58,813 nucleotides of DNA, taken from positions 1 through 58,813 of the forward strand of contig CADEEH010000009.1 in assembly GCA_902826305.1 (NCBI GenBank). Direction: 5' to 3'. The position numbers and the translations under genes are program-made. The notes beneath the pieces were generated by a model. That model was not told the origin of the DNA. It worked only from the letters and a program-made list of their open reading frames with translations, and did not search any database. This stretch comes from an uncultured Burkholderiales bacterium. Its GTDB lineage: Bacteria; Pseudomonadota; Gammaproteobacteria; Burkholderiales; Burkholderiaceae_E. Positions 32,500 to 42,594 of this stretch are shown here, piece after piece (position 1 is the first letter of the stretch; every line of letters starts with the position of its first letter).

Positions 32500-35072
32500 T
32501 GCTCAAGGTCCGAAGCGGTGACGCGGATCCCGGCGCGGGCGGGGATCTGCCGGCGATCGCCAGCGGCCCGACGTCGTCGGTGGTGTCGGCGATCCGGCGC
32601 GCCGCGGCGCTGTACGCGGTGCTGCCGGCGGTGATCGCCGCGCTCGCGCTGGCCGCGCTCGGTTATCTGGTCGCGCAGAGCGCCGTGCAGAGCCGCGTCA
32701 CCGCGCAGCTCGAATCGTTGCGCTTCACCCAGCAGCAACGGGTCCAGGCTTACTTCGACAACCTGCGCCAGGTGCTGCAGGAGGCGGCCGCGCGGCCGCT
32801 GGTGATCGACGGCTCCAAGGCGCTCGCGCGCGAGTTCGATGCGCTGCGCGGCACCGCCTCGACGCCGATCGCCCGCCTGCGCGAGGAGCTGTCGCGTTAC
32901 TACACCGAGGACTACGCCCGCGAATACGAGCGGCGCAACCAGGCGGCACCCGCCGGCATCGCCGGTGCCGTCGCCGGGCTGCCCGATGAGACGGTGTTCG
33001 CGCAGAGCCTGTACCTGTCGGGCAATACGCGGCCGCTCGGACGCAAACACGAACTCGGCGCGGCGTCCGACGGATCGGAGTACAGCCGCGTGCACGCGGC
33101 GCTGCAGCCGCTGTTCGACAACCTGTACCGCCGCTTCGGCTACTACGACTTCTTCCTCGTCGAGCCGCGCTCCGGCTGGGTGGTCTACAGCTTCTTCAAG
33201 GAGATCGACTTCGGCACCTCGCTGGTCGACGGCCCGTTCGCGCGCACCGGCCTGGGCGAGGCGTTCCAGTCGCTGCGCACCGCGACCCGGCGCGACGCGG
33301 TGCACCTGGCCGACTTCGCCGCGTATGCCCCGTCGTACGACGAACAGGCCGCGTTCATCTCGGTGCCGGTGTTCGACGCCGAGGGCCTGGTCGCGGTCCT
33401 GATCGCCCAGGTGCCGGTCGACCGGCTGAATCAGGTGATGACCTTCGACGGCCAGTGGCCCCAGTCCGGACTCGGGTCCACCGGCCAGACCTGGCTCGTC
33501 GGTCGCGATTCGACGCCGCGTTCGATCCATCGTGCGCTGGTCGAGGATCGCGCGCGGGCGCTGGCTCGGATCGGCTCGGTCTCCGGCGCCGACGTCGCCA
33601 CCGCCGTGGGGCGCCACGCGAGTGACATCGGCACACGCCCGGTCGCCTCGAATGCCGTCACCGACGTGTTGGCCGGCCGCGAGGGCGCGGGGGAATACCC
33701 CGGCTACGGCGGCGTGTCAACGCTGGGCGCCTGGGCGCCGGTGCAGGTGCTCAACCAGCGCTTCGGGCTGATCGCCGAGATCGATCGCGCCGAGGCGCTG
33801 GAGCCGGTCAGCACCCTCGTCTGGAACATCGCGGCGGCGGCGACGGTGGCGGCGATCGCGCTGGGCATGCTCGCCTACCTGTTCGCCGCACGGATCGGGC
33901 GCCTCGTCAGCGAGCCGTTGTCGAGGCTGCGCGAGACGGTCGCGGAGCTCGCGCGCGGCAATCTCGACGCACGGGCCGGGCTCGACCGCACCGATGAATT
34001 CGGCGCCCTCGGGCAGGCGCTGGACAAACTGCTCGATGAACGCGTCGAATCGCTCGGTCGCAGCGAAATGGAGAGCGAGGCGCTCAACGATTCGGTGATC
34101 GAGATCATGCAGGTCGCCGGTTCGATCGCGCAGACCAAGGACCTGACGCTGCGCATGCCGGTGCACGAGAACGTCACCGGCGCCATCTCCGATGCACTGA
34201 ACCTGCTCACCGACGAGACCGGCCGCGTGCTGCGCAACGTGACGCAGGTGTCGCATCAGGTCGCCGACGCGACGCGGGCGGCCAAGGGGCAGGCCGACAA
34301 CGCGGTGCGCGCGGCGGCCCGCGAACAGCACGAAGTGCGCGCGGCCGCGCGTGAACTGGCGCAGGCGGCCGCGACGCTGAACGCGATCGCCGACCGCGCC
34401 CGCGCCTGCAACGACGTCGCCGAACGTGCACAGGGCGCCACCCGCGAGGCGATGGCGGTCGTCGGCTCGACGGTGAGCGGCATCATCGAATCACGCGACC
34501 TGATCCGCGAGACCGAGAAACGCATCAAGCGGCTGGGCGAACGTTCACAGGAGATCGGCCAGGTGGTCGGCATCATCCAGGCGATCGCCGAGCGGACCGG
34601 CATCCTGGCCCTGAACGCGTCGATGCATGCGGCCGCCGCCGGCGAGGCCGGGCGCAGCTTCGTGGTCGTCGCCGACGAGGTCAAGCGGCTGTCGGAGTCC
34701 GCCCGCGAGGCCACCTCGCAGATCGGCCGGCTGGTCACCGCGATCCAGACCGAGACCGGCGAGACGATGATCGCGATGAACCAGGCCATCGGCAAGGTGG
34801 TCGACATCTCGCGACTGGCCGACGATGCCGGGCGCAGCATGCGTCAGACCAGCGACCAGGCCGAGGAGCTCGCCGGCGAGGTGCGCGACATCGCGCGCAC
34901 GTCGTCCGAACAGGCCCGGGTCGGCAATGCGCTGCAGGAGCGGGCGCGGATCATCCAGGAGGCCAGCGCCGAGACCGCGGCCCAGCTGACCGCGCAGGCG
35001 GTCGAGACCCGTCGCCTGGTCGAGTACGCGAAATCGCTGCTCGACGAAGTCAGCGTGTTCAAGCTCGAATGA
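32499..35072 (+). CDS. pilJ: Methyl-accepting chemotaxis protein, PilJ type
   Basis: An 857-residue receptor. TM1 is near residues 38-60 (LYAVLPAVIAALALAALGYL), a ~400-residue periplasmic sensor follows, and TM2 is near 445-465. A HAMP domain follows (RIGRLVSEPLSRLRETVAELARGNLD). The cytoplasmic hairpin tip IIQAIAERTGILALNASMHA and AGEAGRSFVVVADEVKRLSES are the MCP signature. It senses a signal for pilus control. Residues 550-650 form a second helical region typical of PilJ. The ATG overlaps the pilI stop (TGATG). It is longer than Pseudomonas PilJ (about 680 aa) because of the large sensor domain. Confidence 0.92.
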   Translation: MLKVRSGDADPGAGGDLPAIASGPTSSVVSAIRRAAALYAVLPAVIAALALAALGYLVAQSAVQSRVTAQLESLRFTQQQRVQAYFDNLRQVLQEAAARPLVIDGSKALAREFDALRGTASTPIARLREELSRYYTEDYAREYERRNQAAPAGIAGAVAGLPDETVFAQSLYLSGNTRPLGRKHELGAASDGSEYSRVHAALQPLFDNLYRRFGYYDFFLVEPRSGWVVYSFFKEIDFGTSLVDGPFARTGLGEAFQSLRTATRRDAVHLADFAAYAPSYDEQAAFISVPVFDAEGLVAVLIAQVPVDRLNQVMTFDGQWPQSGLGSTGQTWLVGRDSTPRSIHRALVEDRARALARIGSVSGADVATAVGRHASDIGTRPVASNAVTDVLAGREGAGEYPGYGGVSTLGAWAPVQVLNQRFGLIAEIDRAEALEPVSTLVWNIAAAATVAAIALGMLAYLFAARIGRLVSEPLSRLRETVAELARGNLDARAGLDRTDEFGALGQALDKLLDERVESLGRSEMESEALNDSVIEIMQVAGSIAQTKDLTLRMPVHENVTGAISDALNLLTDETGRVLRNVTQVSHQVADATRAAKGQADNAVRAAAREQHEVRAAARELAQAAATLNAIADRARACNDVAERAQGATREAMAVVGSTVSGIIESRDLIRETEKRIKRLGERSQEIGQVVGIIQAIAERTGILALNASMHAAAAGEAGRSFVVVADEVKRLSESAREATSQIGRLVTAIQTETGETMIAMNQAIGKVVDISRLADDAGRSMRQTSDQAEELAGEVRDIARTSSEQARVGNALQERARIIQEASAETAAQLTAQAVETRRLVEYAKSLLDEVSVFKLE

Positions 35073-35094
35073 GCCGCTTGCGGAGTCCGTCGCG

Positions 35095-38000
35095 ATGAGT
35101 GCCCACGGTCCGCTGGCGACCCCGATGGCGGCCGACGCGTCGGCCGGCGCCGACGGCGCGTTCCTGGAAGCGCTGGCCAGCGCCGCGGTCGCGATGCCCG
35201 ATGCGTTGGCGGTCGTCGGTCCCCGACCCCATGCGGCCGTGGCCGTCGCGCTGCGTGCCTGCGCCGAGATCGCCGAACGTCGCGGCCTGCGCGGGCTCGG
35301 CTACGTGACCTCGCTGGTCGCGCCGTGGCTCGAACGGCGCCAGCGCGCCGCGGCGGCCGACGGTGACGGTGAACGACTCGCCGACTGGACCGGACATGCG
35401 GTCGCGTTCTGCAGCGGCCTGGCCGATCCGTTGCAGGCCGCCGCGCTGATCCGCGAACCGGCCGGCTGGCCCGGTTTCGCCGCGATGCCGGCGCAGTTCG
35501 TCAACCTGGTCGCCGAACGCCTGATCGGTGATGCGGCGACGCTGCGCCAGTGGCATGTCGCCTGGCAACCGACGATGGTGGGTTTCGGCACCGAAGGCAC
35601 ACGGCGCGCGCCGGCGGGTGAGGACGACGCTGGCGATGCGGCCGCGGCACCCGGCAGCGATGAAGTGCGGGACAACGAGGCGGGCATCAGCGCCGACGAA
35701 GCGGTGGCGTCCGAGGGACCGGTGACCGTCGCCCGCGACGAGCTGCGCATGCTCGCCGAAGCCGCCGCGCAGATGGCCGAGGAGACCAGCCCATCGGTGC
35801 TCGGATTGCCGCTGCCGGTGAGCCCCGAGAGTGCCGCCGCCTGGACCGAGCTGCTCGACGGCTACGCCGAGAAGGTACGTCGTTTCGGCAATGCCGCCGG
35901 CTTCATCGGCCTGCACCGGCTCGCCGCGGCCTTCGAGCGGATCGCCGTCGGACTGGCCTCACTCGCCGAAGACCCCGGGCAGGCGCCCGACGAACTGCAG
36001 AGTTCGCTGCTGCTGTTCCCGGAACTGTGGGGCCGGTGTTTCGATGCCCCCGATGTCTCGAGCATCGCCGATGCGGTCGCGCTGCTCGGTGATGCCGGCT
36101 GGCCGGCGCGCTGCGACGAGGCCGAGCGCGCCGAGATCGCGCGTTCGCTGTCGGCGCTCACCGTCGTGCAGTCGCGCCAGGTCGAACGCCGCAGCGAGGA
36201 GATCGGCGACGACGACCTGTCGCTGCAGATCCCGGTCAACGCCGAGCCCCAGGTGGTCGACAACCTGTTGCGGGAACTGCCCCAGCTCAGTGAGCAGTTC
36301 TCGGCGGCGATCGCGGCGATCCGCGCCGGATCATCGGCCGACCTCGAGCGGGCGCAGCGGATCGCCCACACCTTGAAGGGGTCGGCGAACACCGTCGGCA
36401 TCCGCGGCGTGGCCAACCTGACGCACCAGCTCGAGGACATCCTGCAGCTGCTCGCGCGTGACCATCAACTGCCGCCGCCGGCGCTCGCCGACCAGCTCGC
36501 CGACGCGGCCGATTGCCTGGCCGAGATGAGTGACGCGGTCGCCGGCCTCGGCGCGCCGCCGGGCGCGGCCCGCGACGTCTACCGGGCCACGGTGGCCTGG
36601 GTCAACCGGCTGCTGCACGACGACGAGAGCGCCGGCGAGTCGCAGGACCGGCCGCATCCGACGGTCGAGGCGACGCCGGCGCGCGCCCGCCCCGCCGACG
36701 AACCGGCGGCGGACGTGCTCGGGACCACGGCCGGTCACGATCCGGAATCCGGCGCCGCCACGGCGCTGTCGAGCGTCGCCGGGGGGTCCACGGCGGAGCC
36801 GCCGTCGGCGCCGGCGCGGATCGATGCCGATGGCGTTGCACGGACCGATCGAGCCGCATCGATCGTGCTGCCCGAACTGCCCACGCTGCCGGTACCCGCG
36901 CCGATGACGATGCCGGCGCGTGTCTCGTCGGCCGACGAGGAGCAATTGCGGGTCCCGGCCTCGCTGGTCGACCGGCTGCTCGACCTGGCCGGCGAGGCGG
37001 CGATTGCACTGGCCCAGGTGCAGGAACAGCTCGCGCGGCTCGACGACAGTCGCGGCGCGTTCCGTGACGGCGCGGAACGGCTGCAGCAGCTCTCCGCCGA
37101 GCTGACCGACCTGGTCGAGCTGCGCAGCAGCGCGCTGACCGACCGACGCGTGCGCAACGACTTCGATCCGCTCGAGCTCGAGCAGTTCGACGAACTGCAC
37201 ACGGTCTCGCAGCGGATCGCCGAGACCGGCGCCGACACGAAGCTGGTCGAACGCCAGCTCGACCAGCAGTTGCTGTCGCTGCGCGATCTGTCGGCGCAGC
37301 TCGAACGGGTGCAGGCCGAATTGCGCGACAACACGATGGCCGCGCGGCTGGTGCCCGTCGCCACCATCGCCGCGCGACTGCAGCGCGCGACACGGCAGGC
37401 GGCGCGGATGTCCGGCCGCCACGTCGAACTGGTGATCCGCGGCGAGGACACGGCGGTCGACGGACAACTGCTGCAGCAGCTGCTCGATCCGCTGGGTCAC
37501 CTGCTGCGCAACGCGGTCGATCACGGCATCGAGGACGAAGTGATCCGCATCGCCGCGGGCAAGCCGGCGACCGGACGCATCGAAATCTCGTTCGCCCGTG
37601 CGGGGCGCCATCTGGTGATCACCTGCCAGGACGACGGTCGTGGCCTGGACCTGGCCGCGATCGAGGCGCGAGCCCGGGCCGGGGGGCTGCTCGCCGCCGA
37701 CCAGGCGCCGGGCGAGCGCGAACTCGCGCGCCTGATCCTCGAGCCGGGATTCTCCACCCGTGCGCAGACCACGCAGCTGTCCGGCCGGGGCATCGGGCTG
37801 GATGTCGTGCACGAGGTGATCGAGGATCTGCGCGGCGCGATCGACATCGATTTCGTGCCGGGCGGCGGGACCCGCTTCACGCTGTCGGTGCCGCTGCGGC
37901 TCGCCGCGCTGCCGGTGATCGTCGCACGCACGCCGACCCACGTGCTGGCCTTGTCGGTGCGTTCGATCGAACAGATCCTGCCCGCGGACGCGCTCTCGAA

Positions 38001-38748
38001 CGACGACGAGGCCGGGCTGCTGTTCGTGTTCCAGGACCAGCGGCTGCCGGCGTTCCGCCTCGACCAGGTGCTCGGGTTGCCCGAACACTCGCTGCACGGC
38101 GAACAGGCCGCCGAGGTGGTGATGCTGGTGCGGATGGCCGATGGTGACCTGGTCGCGCTGGTGACACCGGAACTGGGCCAGACGCGCAGTGTGATCGTGC
38201 GGCCGTTGCCCGCGTATCTCGGCCGGCTGCCCGGCATCGAAGGCGCCGCGGTGCTCGGTGACGGTGCGGTGGCGCCGATCCTCGACCTGCCGGAGGCGAT
38301 CGCCACCCGCGACCGTTCCGGCCATGCGCCGGCCTACGCGGCCCGGCGGCCGAACGCCCGACCGGTGTGCCTGGTGGTCGACGACTCGGTCAGTGTGCGC
38401 CGCTCGATGGCCTCGTTCGTCGGTGACCTCGGCTTCGACGTCGACAGCGCAGGCGACGGCCTGGAGGCCCTGGCGCGGTTGCAGAAGCGCCGGCCCGACC
38501 TGCTGATCGTCGACCTCGAGATGCCGCGGATGAATGGCGTCGAGCTGACCGGTGCCTTGCGGATGAGTCCGGAGACACGCGACGTGCCGGTGATCATGAT
38601 CACCTCGCGTTCCACCGACAAACACCAGCGGATGGCCCGGGACGCCGGCGTCGACGTGTTCCTCACCAAACCGGTCACCGAGGACGACCTGGCCGCGCAT
38701 ATCCGGCGCTGCCTGGAGCCTGCGGACGCCGCACGGCCGGCAGACTGA
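35095..38748 (+). CDS. pilL: Hybrid chemotaxis histidine kinase (PilL/ChpA type)
   Basis: A 1217-residue CheA-family kinase. The N-terminal ~400 residues include TPR-like or degenerate Hpt-like helices. One clear Hpt domain has His425 in AQRIAHTLKGSANTVG. The catalytic HATPase region has HLLRNAVDHGIEDEV (N box), DDGRGLDLAAIEARAR (G1) and TRAQTTQLSGRGIGLDVV (G2). A CheW domain follows, then a receiver with Asp1140 in LLIVDLEMPRMNGVEL and Lys in VFLTKPVTEDDL. It should phosphorylate the PilG- and PilH-like regulators. Pseudomonas ChpA has multiple Hpt domains; only one is clear here. No CheB/CheR genes follow. Confidence 0.92.
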   Translation: MSAHGPLATPMAADASAGADGAFLEALASAAVAMPDALAVVGPRPHAAVAVALRACAEIAERRGLRGLGYVTSLVAPWLERRQRAAAADGDGERLADWTGHAVAFCSGLADPLQAAALIREPAGWPGFAAMPAQFVNLVAERLIGDAATLRQWHVAWQPTMVGFGTEGTRRAPAGEDDAGDAAAAPGSDEVRDNEAGISADEAVASEGPVTVARDELRMLAEAAAQMAEETSPSVLGLPLPVSPESAAAWTELLDGYAEKVRRFGNAAGFIGLHRLAAAFERIAVGLASLAEDPGQAPDELQSSLLLFPELWGRCFDAPDVSSIADAVALLGDAGWPARCDEAERAEIARSLSALTVVQSRQVERRSEEIGDDDLSLQIPVNAEPQVVDNLLRELPQLSEQFSAAIAAIRAGSSADLERAQRIAHTLKGSANTVGIRGVANLTHQLEDILQLLARDHQLPPPALADQLADAADCLAEMSDAVAGLGAPPGAARDVYRATVAWVNRLLHDDESAGESQDRPHPTVEATPARARPADEPAADVLGTTAGHDPESGAATALSSVAGGSTAEPPSAPARIDADGVARTDRAASIVLPELPTLPVPAPMTMPARVSSADEEQLRVPASLVDRLLDLAGEAAIALAQVQEQLARLDDSRGAFRDGAERLQQLSAELTDLVELRSSALTDRRVRNDFDPLELEQFDELHTVSQRIAETGADTKLVERQLDQQLLSLRDLSAQLERVQAELRDNTMAARLVPVATIAARLQRATRQAARMSGRHVELVIRGEDTAVDGQLLQQLLDPLGHLLRNAVDHGIEDEVIRIAAGKPATGRIEISFARAGRHLVITCQDDGRGLDLAAIEARARAGGLLAADQAPGERELARLILEPGFSTRAQTTQLSGRGIGLDVVHEVIEDLRGAIDIDFVPGGGTRFTLSVPLRLAALPVIVARTPTHVLALSVRSIEQILPADALSNDDEAGLLFVFQDQRLPAFRLDQVLGLPEHSLHGEQAAEVVMLVRMADGDLVALVTPELGQTRSVIVRPLPAYLGRLPGIEGAAVLGDGAVAPILDLPEAIATRDRSGHAPAYAARRPNARPVCLVVDDSVSVRRSMASFVGDLGFDVDSAGDGLEALARLQKRRPDLLIVDLEMPRMNGVELTGALRMSPETRDVPVIMITSRSTDKHQRMARDAGVDVFLTKPVTEDDLAAHIRRCLEPADAARPAD

Positions 38749-38840
38749 ACCGCGCTTGTCCCTTGCGGGGTTACTGGGTAGCATCGAGTCGGCACGGCGG
38801 TGACCGAACTGGTCTGCGGGCGATGTATTCGGGAGGTGCG

Positions 38841-39305
38841 ATGGAAGTCAGCGAGATCCTGCGGGTCAAGGGAACGACCCTGTTCACCGTGTCCCCGGAC
38901 GCGTCCCTGTCGGATTGTGTGGTGACGATGGCCGAACACGACATCGGCTCGCTGGTCGTGATGGACCGCGGCAAGCTCGCCGGCATGCTCACCTTCCGCG
39001 AAGTGCTCCGTGTGCTCGCCAAGCGCCAGATCGAGAAACGGGTCGGTCCGACGCCGACGATGGCCGAGGTAGTCGTACGCGACGTGATGAACACCGAGCC
39101 GGTCGTCATCCATCCGTCGACCGAGGTCAACGAGTTGCGCCGGATCATGCTCGAGGTGCGCCAGCGCTACCTGCCGGTGATGGACGAGAGCACGCTGCAG
39201 GGTGTGGTCTCCTTTCACGACGTCGCACGCGCGGTGCTCGAGGAGCAGTCGTTCGAGAACCGCATGCTGAAGGCGTACATCCGGGATTGGCCCGCCGAAG
39301 GCTGA
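38841..39305 (+). CDS. CBS-domain protein
   Basis: A 154-residue protein made of two CBS motifs (residues ~14-60 and 80-135): TLFTVSPDASLSDCVVTMAEHDIGSLVVM, MLTFREVLRVLA, DVMNTEPVVIHPSTEVNELRRIM and VVSFHDVARAVLE. Such pairs form a Bateman module that binds adenine nucleotides or S-adenosylmethionine. No catalytic domain is attached, so it is a small stand-alone sensor. The ATG at 38841 follows GGGAGGTG. It is 92 bases after the pilL-like gene, and it lies before surE. Its partner is unknown. Confidence 0.92.
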   Translation: MEVSEILRVKGTTLFTVSPDASLSDCVVTMAEHDIGSLVVMDRGKLAGMLTFREVLRVLAKRQIEKRVGPTPTMAEVVVRDVMNTEPVVIHPSTEVNELRRIMLEVRQRYLPVMDESTLQGVVSFHDVARAVLEEQSFENRMLKAYIRDWPAEG

Positions 39306-39400
39306 AACGGGGCGTGTCGCCCGGGACGTCCGTGGTCGGAACGGAACACCGGGTCGCGATCGCGGCCCGGTCGGGTTGCCCGATCCATTAGAATCCGCGC

Positions 39401-40150
39401 ATGCGGATCCTGGTCAGCAACGACGACGGCTATTTCTCCCCTGGCATAGCCGCGCTCGCCGAGGCGGCCAAGGAATTCGGCGAGGTGGTGGTGGTCGCGC
39501 CCGAGCGGGATCGCAGCGGTGCGTCGAATTCGCTGACCCTCGACCGCCCGCTGACGGTGCGTCGCGCCGCTTCCGGGTTCCTCTACATCAACGGCACGCC
39601 GACCGACTGTGTCCATGTCGCGGTCACCGGCCTGCTGGATCATCGTCCGGACCTGGTGATCTCCGGGATCAACGACGGCGCCAACATGGGCGACGACACG
39701 ATCTATTCGGGGACCGTCGCCGCGGCGATGGAAGGTTACCTGCTCGGGCTGCCGGCGATCGCGTTCTCGCTGGCGAAGAAGGGCTACGAACACCTCGACG
39801 TCGCGCGCTCGGTCGCTGCCGACGTGTTGCGCCGGTTCATCGCGCAGCCCCCGGTCACCGGATCGCCGATCCTGCTCAACGTCAACATACCGAGCGCTCC
39901 TCGCGACAAGATCCGGGGCATTGCGGTCACCCGCCTGGGCAAGCGGCATTTCGCCGAACCGGTGATCCGCGCGACCAATCCGCGTGGCGAGACGATCTAC
40001 TGGATCGGACCGTCGGGCAGTGCGAAGGACGCCGGTCCGGGCACCGATTTCGACGCGGTGGCCAACGACTGGATCGCGATCACGCCGCTCGATGTCGATC
40101 TGACCGGACGCCAGTGGACCGACGCGGTACAGCGTTGGGCCGCGAAGTGA
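39401..40150 (+). CDS. surE: 5'-nucleotidase SurE
   Basis: A 249-residue SurE. The active-site motifs are intact: [16 protein letters not shown] with metal-binding Asp8/Asp9, [16 protein letters not shown] with the catalytic Ser and Asn, and [23 protein letters not shown]. It dephosphorylates nucleoside 5'- and 3'-monophosphates in stationary phase and survival. The ATG at 39401 is 95 bases after the CBS gene. It overlaps pcm by four bases (GTGA) and begins the surE-pcm-nlpD unit. Confidence 0.96.
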   Translation: MRILVSNDDGYFSPGIAALAEAAKEFGEVVVVAPERDRSGASNSLTLDRPLTVRRAASGFLYINGTPTDCVHVAVTGLLDHRPDLVISGINDGANMGDDTIYSGTVAAAMEGYLLGLPAIAFSLAKKGYEHLDVARSVAADVLRRFIAQPPVTGSPILLNVNIPSAPRDKIRGIAVTRLGKRHFAEPVIRATNPRGETIYWIGPSGSAKDAGPGTDFDAVANDWIAITPLDVDLTGRQWTDAVQRWAAK

Positions 40151-40908
40151 CGCGCCGGCTCGTGGCCGCCGCCCAGCCGCTGGCGCGCACCGGCGCCACG
40201 TCCCGCCGCCCGGCACTGCGCCGCGTGGTCGAGCCGCCGACGCCTTCCGGCATGGGGTTGGCATCGGACCGTGCCCGCGATCGGATGGTCGAGACGATCG
40301 CGGGCAACGGTGTGCGCGACGGCGAGGTCCTCGCCGCGATGCGCTTTGTGCCGCGACACCTGTTCGTCGATGCGGCCCTGGCGAGCCGGGCCTACGAGGA
40401 TGTGTCGTTGCCGATCGGCCATGCGCAGACGATCTCGCGACCGACCACGGTCGCGCGGATGATCGAACTGGTCGCCGCGGACCTGCCGGGCGAGCGACGC
40501 CGCGAGGCCCGGGTGCTGGAGATCGGCACCGGATGCGGCTACCAGGCCGCGGTGATGGCGCGGGTCTTCGGCGAAGTCATCTCGATCGAGCGGATCCGCG
40601 GCCTGCACGAGGCCGCGCGCGGCAACGTCCGCACGCAGCGGCTGGCGAATCTGCGCCTGGTCTTCGGTGATGGCAGGATGGGTGTGCCGCAGGCCGCACC
40701 GTACGATGCGGTGATCATCGCCGCCGCCTGCGACCAGGTGCCCGAAGCGGTGCTGGGGCAGATGCGGATCGGCAGTTCGCTGGTCGCGCCGGTCGCCGGC
40801 AGCGCCGGCCAGTCGCTGCACCGGATCGAACGGGTCGGTGAACGCGACTGGCGCGTGGCCGTGATGGATCCGGTCCATTTCGTTCCGCTGCGCGGAGGTA
40901 CGACGTGA
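40147..40908 (+). CDS. pcm: Protein-L-isoaspartate O-methyltransferase
   Basis: A 253-residue methyltransferase. Conserved blocks are [52 protein letters not shown] (with the catalytic Ser/Thr region), [27 protein letters not shown] (SAM site) and [27 protein letters not shown]. It repairs isoaspartyl residues. It uses a GTG start overlapping the surE stop (GTGA); the ~35 residues before the core are extra and basic. An alternative ATG at 40252 would give the core only. It is followed with overlap by nlpD. Confidence 0.94.
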   Translation: MTRRLVAAAQPLARTGATSRRPALRRVVEPPTPSGMGLASDRARDRMVETIAGNGVRDGEVLAAMRFVPRHLFVDAALASRAYEDVSLPIGHAQTISRPTTVARMIELVAADLPGERRREARVLEIGTGCGYQAAVMARVFGEVISIERIRGLHEAARGNVRTQRLANLRLVFGDGRMGVPQAAPYDAVIIAAACDQVPEAVLGQMRIGSSLVAPVAGSAGQSLHRIERVGERDWRVAVMDPVHFVPLRGGTT

Positions 40909-41810
40909 TTCAAAGCCAACGGCGGCCGAGCCGGTCGCTGTCCGCCCGCCTGATCGGTCTGCTGCTGGCCGGCTCGTTCGTCGCCGGTTGCAGCAGCGGG
41001 CCGATCAAGCCGGCGCCGATCGTTCACCGCGCGCCGCCGCCGAAGACCTCGGCGACCGCGCCCGTGCCGCCGCCCGCCGCGCCGACGACCGCACCGGCGC
41101 AGCCGGCCGCCGCGGAGCCCGCTCCCGCGGTCACGGCCGAGCCGGTCGCCCCGCGCGGGATCGAGGTCCGCCCGCTCGGCGAGCCACCGCCGACCGCCCC
41201 GGTCGCCCCGGTGCCGGGTGTCGCGCCCTTGAGCACACAACCCAAGGGTTTGAAGCGGCCGTATTCGGACGCGTTGCTCGCCGAGATGACCGCGGTCGGT
41301 CCCACGGTTGCCGCCGCGCCGGCGACCGTGCCGCCACGTCCCGACGCGAAGACCGAACCGAAGTCCGACGCGAAGGCCGATCCGAAGGCCGATGCCAAGA
41401 CCGAAGCGAAGGCCGAGCCGAAGGTCGAGGCCAGGCCGGGTGGTCCCGAGTTCGACTGGCCGGTGCGTGGCAAGGTCATCCAGGCGTTCGCCGAACCCTC
41501 GAACCTGGGCATCGCGATCGCCGGCAAGCCGGGTGAGGCGATCGCCGCCGCCGCCGATGGCAAGGTGATCTTCGCCGGCAACGGCCCACGCGGCTACGGC
41601 AACCTGGTCATCGTCAAACACGACAACGACCTGCTCTCGGTCTACGGCAACAACCGGGCGCTGCTGGTCAAGGAAGGCCAGTCGGTCAAGCGCGGCCAGC
41701 GGATCGCCGAACTCGGCGACACCGGCACCGATCGTCCGAAGCTGCAGTTCGAGGTCCGACGCCAAGGCAAGCCGATCGACCCGCTGAAGCTGTTGCCCCC
41801 GGCACGATGA
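40905..41810 (+). CDS. nlpD: NlpD-like lipoprotein with degenerate M23 domain
   Basis: A 301-residue lipoprotein. The signal peptide ends in SFVAGC (lipobox Cys29). Residues 30-180 are Pro/Ala/Lys-rich with KTEPKSDAKADPKADAK-like repeats; no LysM domain is seen. The C-terminal M23 LytM domain (~185-295) has FDWPVRGKVIQAF, YGNLVIVKHDNDLL and LQFEVRRQGKPIDP. The zinc ligands look lost: AIAG replaces the usual DIAG, YGNN replaces YAHN and LQFE replaces LHFE. This fits an amidase activator like E. coli NlpD. GTG start overlaps the pcm stop, preceded by GGAGGT. No LysM is unusual for NlpD. Confidence 0.87.
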   Translation: MIQSQRRPSRSLSARLIGLLLAGSFVAGCSSGPIKPAPIVHRAPPPKTSATAPVPPPAAPTTAPAQPAAAEPAPAVTAEPVAPRGIEVRPLGEPPPTAPVAPVPGVAPLSTQPKGLKRPYSDALLAEMTAVGPTVAAAPATVPPRPDAKTEPKSDAKADPKADAKTEAKAEPKVEARPGGPEFDWPVRGKVIQAFAEPSNLGIAIAGKPGEAIAAAADGKVIFAGNGPRGYGNLVIVKHDNDLLSVYGNNRALLVKEGQSVKRGQRIAELGDTGTDRPKLQFEVRRQGKPIDPLKLLPPAR

Positions 41811-41817
41811 CGGACCG

Positions 41818-42594
41818 ATGACCCCGGTCCTGTGTTTCGACATCGAGACGATTCCCGACGTGGCGGGCCTTCGCCGCGTCTGGGAGCTCGGTGACGAACT
41901 CGACGATGCCGCGGTGGCCGAAGCCGCGTTCGCGCGGCGGCGGGAGGCGACCGGCCACGACTTCCTGCCGCTGCACCTGCATCGTGTGGTCGCGATCGGT
42001 TGCCTGTTCCGCGACGCCGACGGCGTGCGGGTGCGTTGCCTGGGCGAGCCGGCCGACGGCGAGGCGCGGCTGATCCAGGATTTCTTCAAGGTCATCGATC
42101 GCTACACGCCACAGCTCGTGTCCTGGAACGGCAGCGGCTTCGACCTGCAGGTGCTGCACTACCGTGGCCTCGTCAACCACGTGCACGCGCAGCGCTATTG
42201 GGATCTGGGCGACGACGACCGCGACTTCCGCTACAACAACTACATCAGCCGTTACCACACCCGCCACACGGACCTGATGGATCTGCTGGCGTTGTATTCG
42301 CCGCGCGCGAACGCGCCGCTGGACGAACTCGCGCGGCTGTGCGGCCTGCCGGGCAAACTCGGCATGGACGGCGCGCAGGTCTGGCCCGCGTACCGCGACG
42401 GACGCATCGCCGAGATCCGCGCGTACTGCGAAACCGACGTTGCCAACACCTACCTGCTCTACTGCCGCTTCCAGCTGATGCGAGGCGCCTGGACACACGA
42501 GCGTCACGACGAGGAGGTGCGGATCGTCCGCGACGCACTCGCGGCGACATCCGGCGAACACTGGCGGCGATACCTGGACGCGTGGGGGCGGTGA
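41818..42594 (+). CDS. Predicted 3'-5' exonuclease, PolB-like family
   Basis: A 258-residue DnaQ-like nuclease of the PolB-associated exonuclease family (PF10108-like). ExoI carries the DxE metal motif in [13 protein letters not shown]; ExoII is [17 protein letters not shown]; ExoIII is [15 protein letters not shown]. All three metal-ligand motifs are intact. Biochemistry of the family is poorly known; it likely degrades single-stranded or nicked DNA or RNA. It starts at an ATG 7 bases after nlpD and overlaps rlmD by four bases (GTGA). In related species rpoS usually sits between nlpD and this gene. Confidence 0.9.
   Translation: MTPVLCFDIETIPDVAGLRRVWELGDELDDAAVAEAAFARRREATGHDFLPLHLHRVVAIGCLFRDADGVRVRCLGEPADGEARLIQDFFKVIDRYTPQLVSWNGSGFDLQVLHYRGLVNHVHAQRYWDLGDDDRDFRYNNYISRYHTRHTDLMDLLALYSPRANAPLDELARLCGLPGKLGMDGAQVWPAYRDGRIAEIRAYCETDVANTYLLYCRFQLMRGAWTHERHDEEVRIVRDALAATSGEHWRRYLDAWGR

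Noticed and set aside
36331-38784. 817-codon open frame on the minus strand over the ChpA-like gene
   Set aside because: Antisense to well-conserved kinase motifs and of low complexity (His/Arg/Gln-rich); it is a shadow frame.
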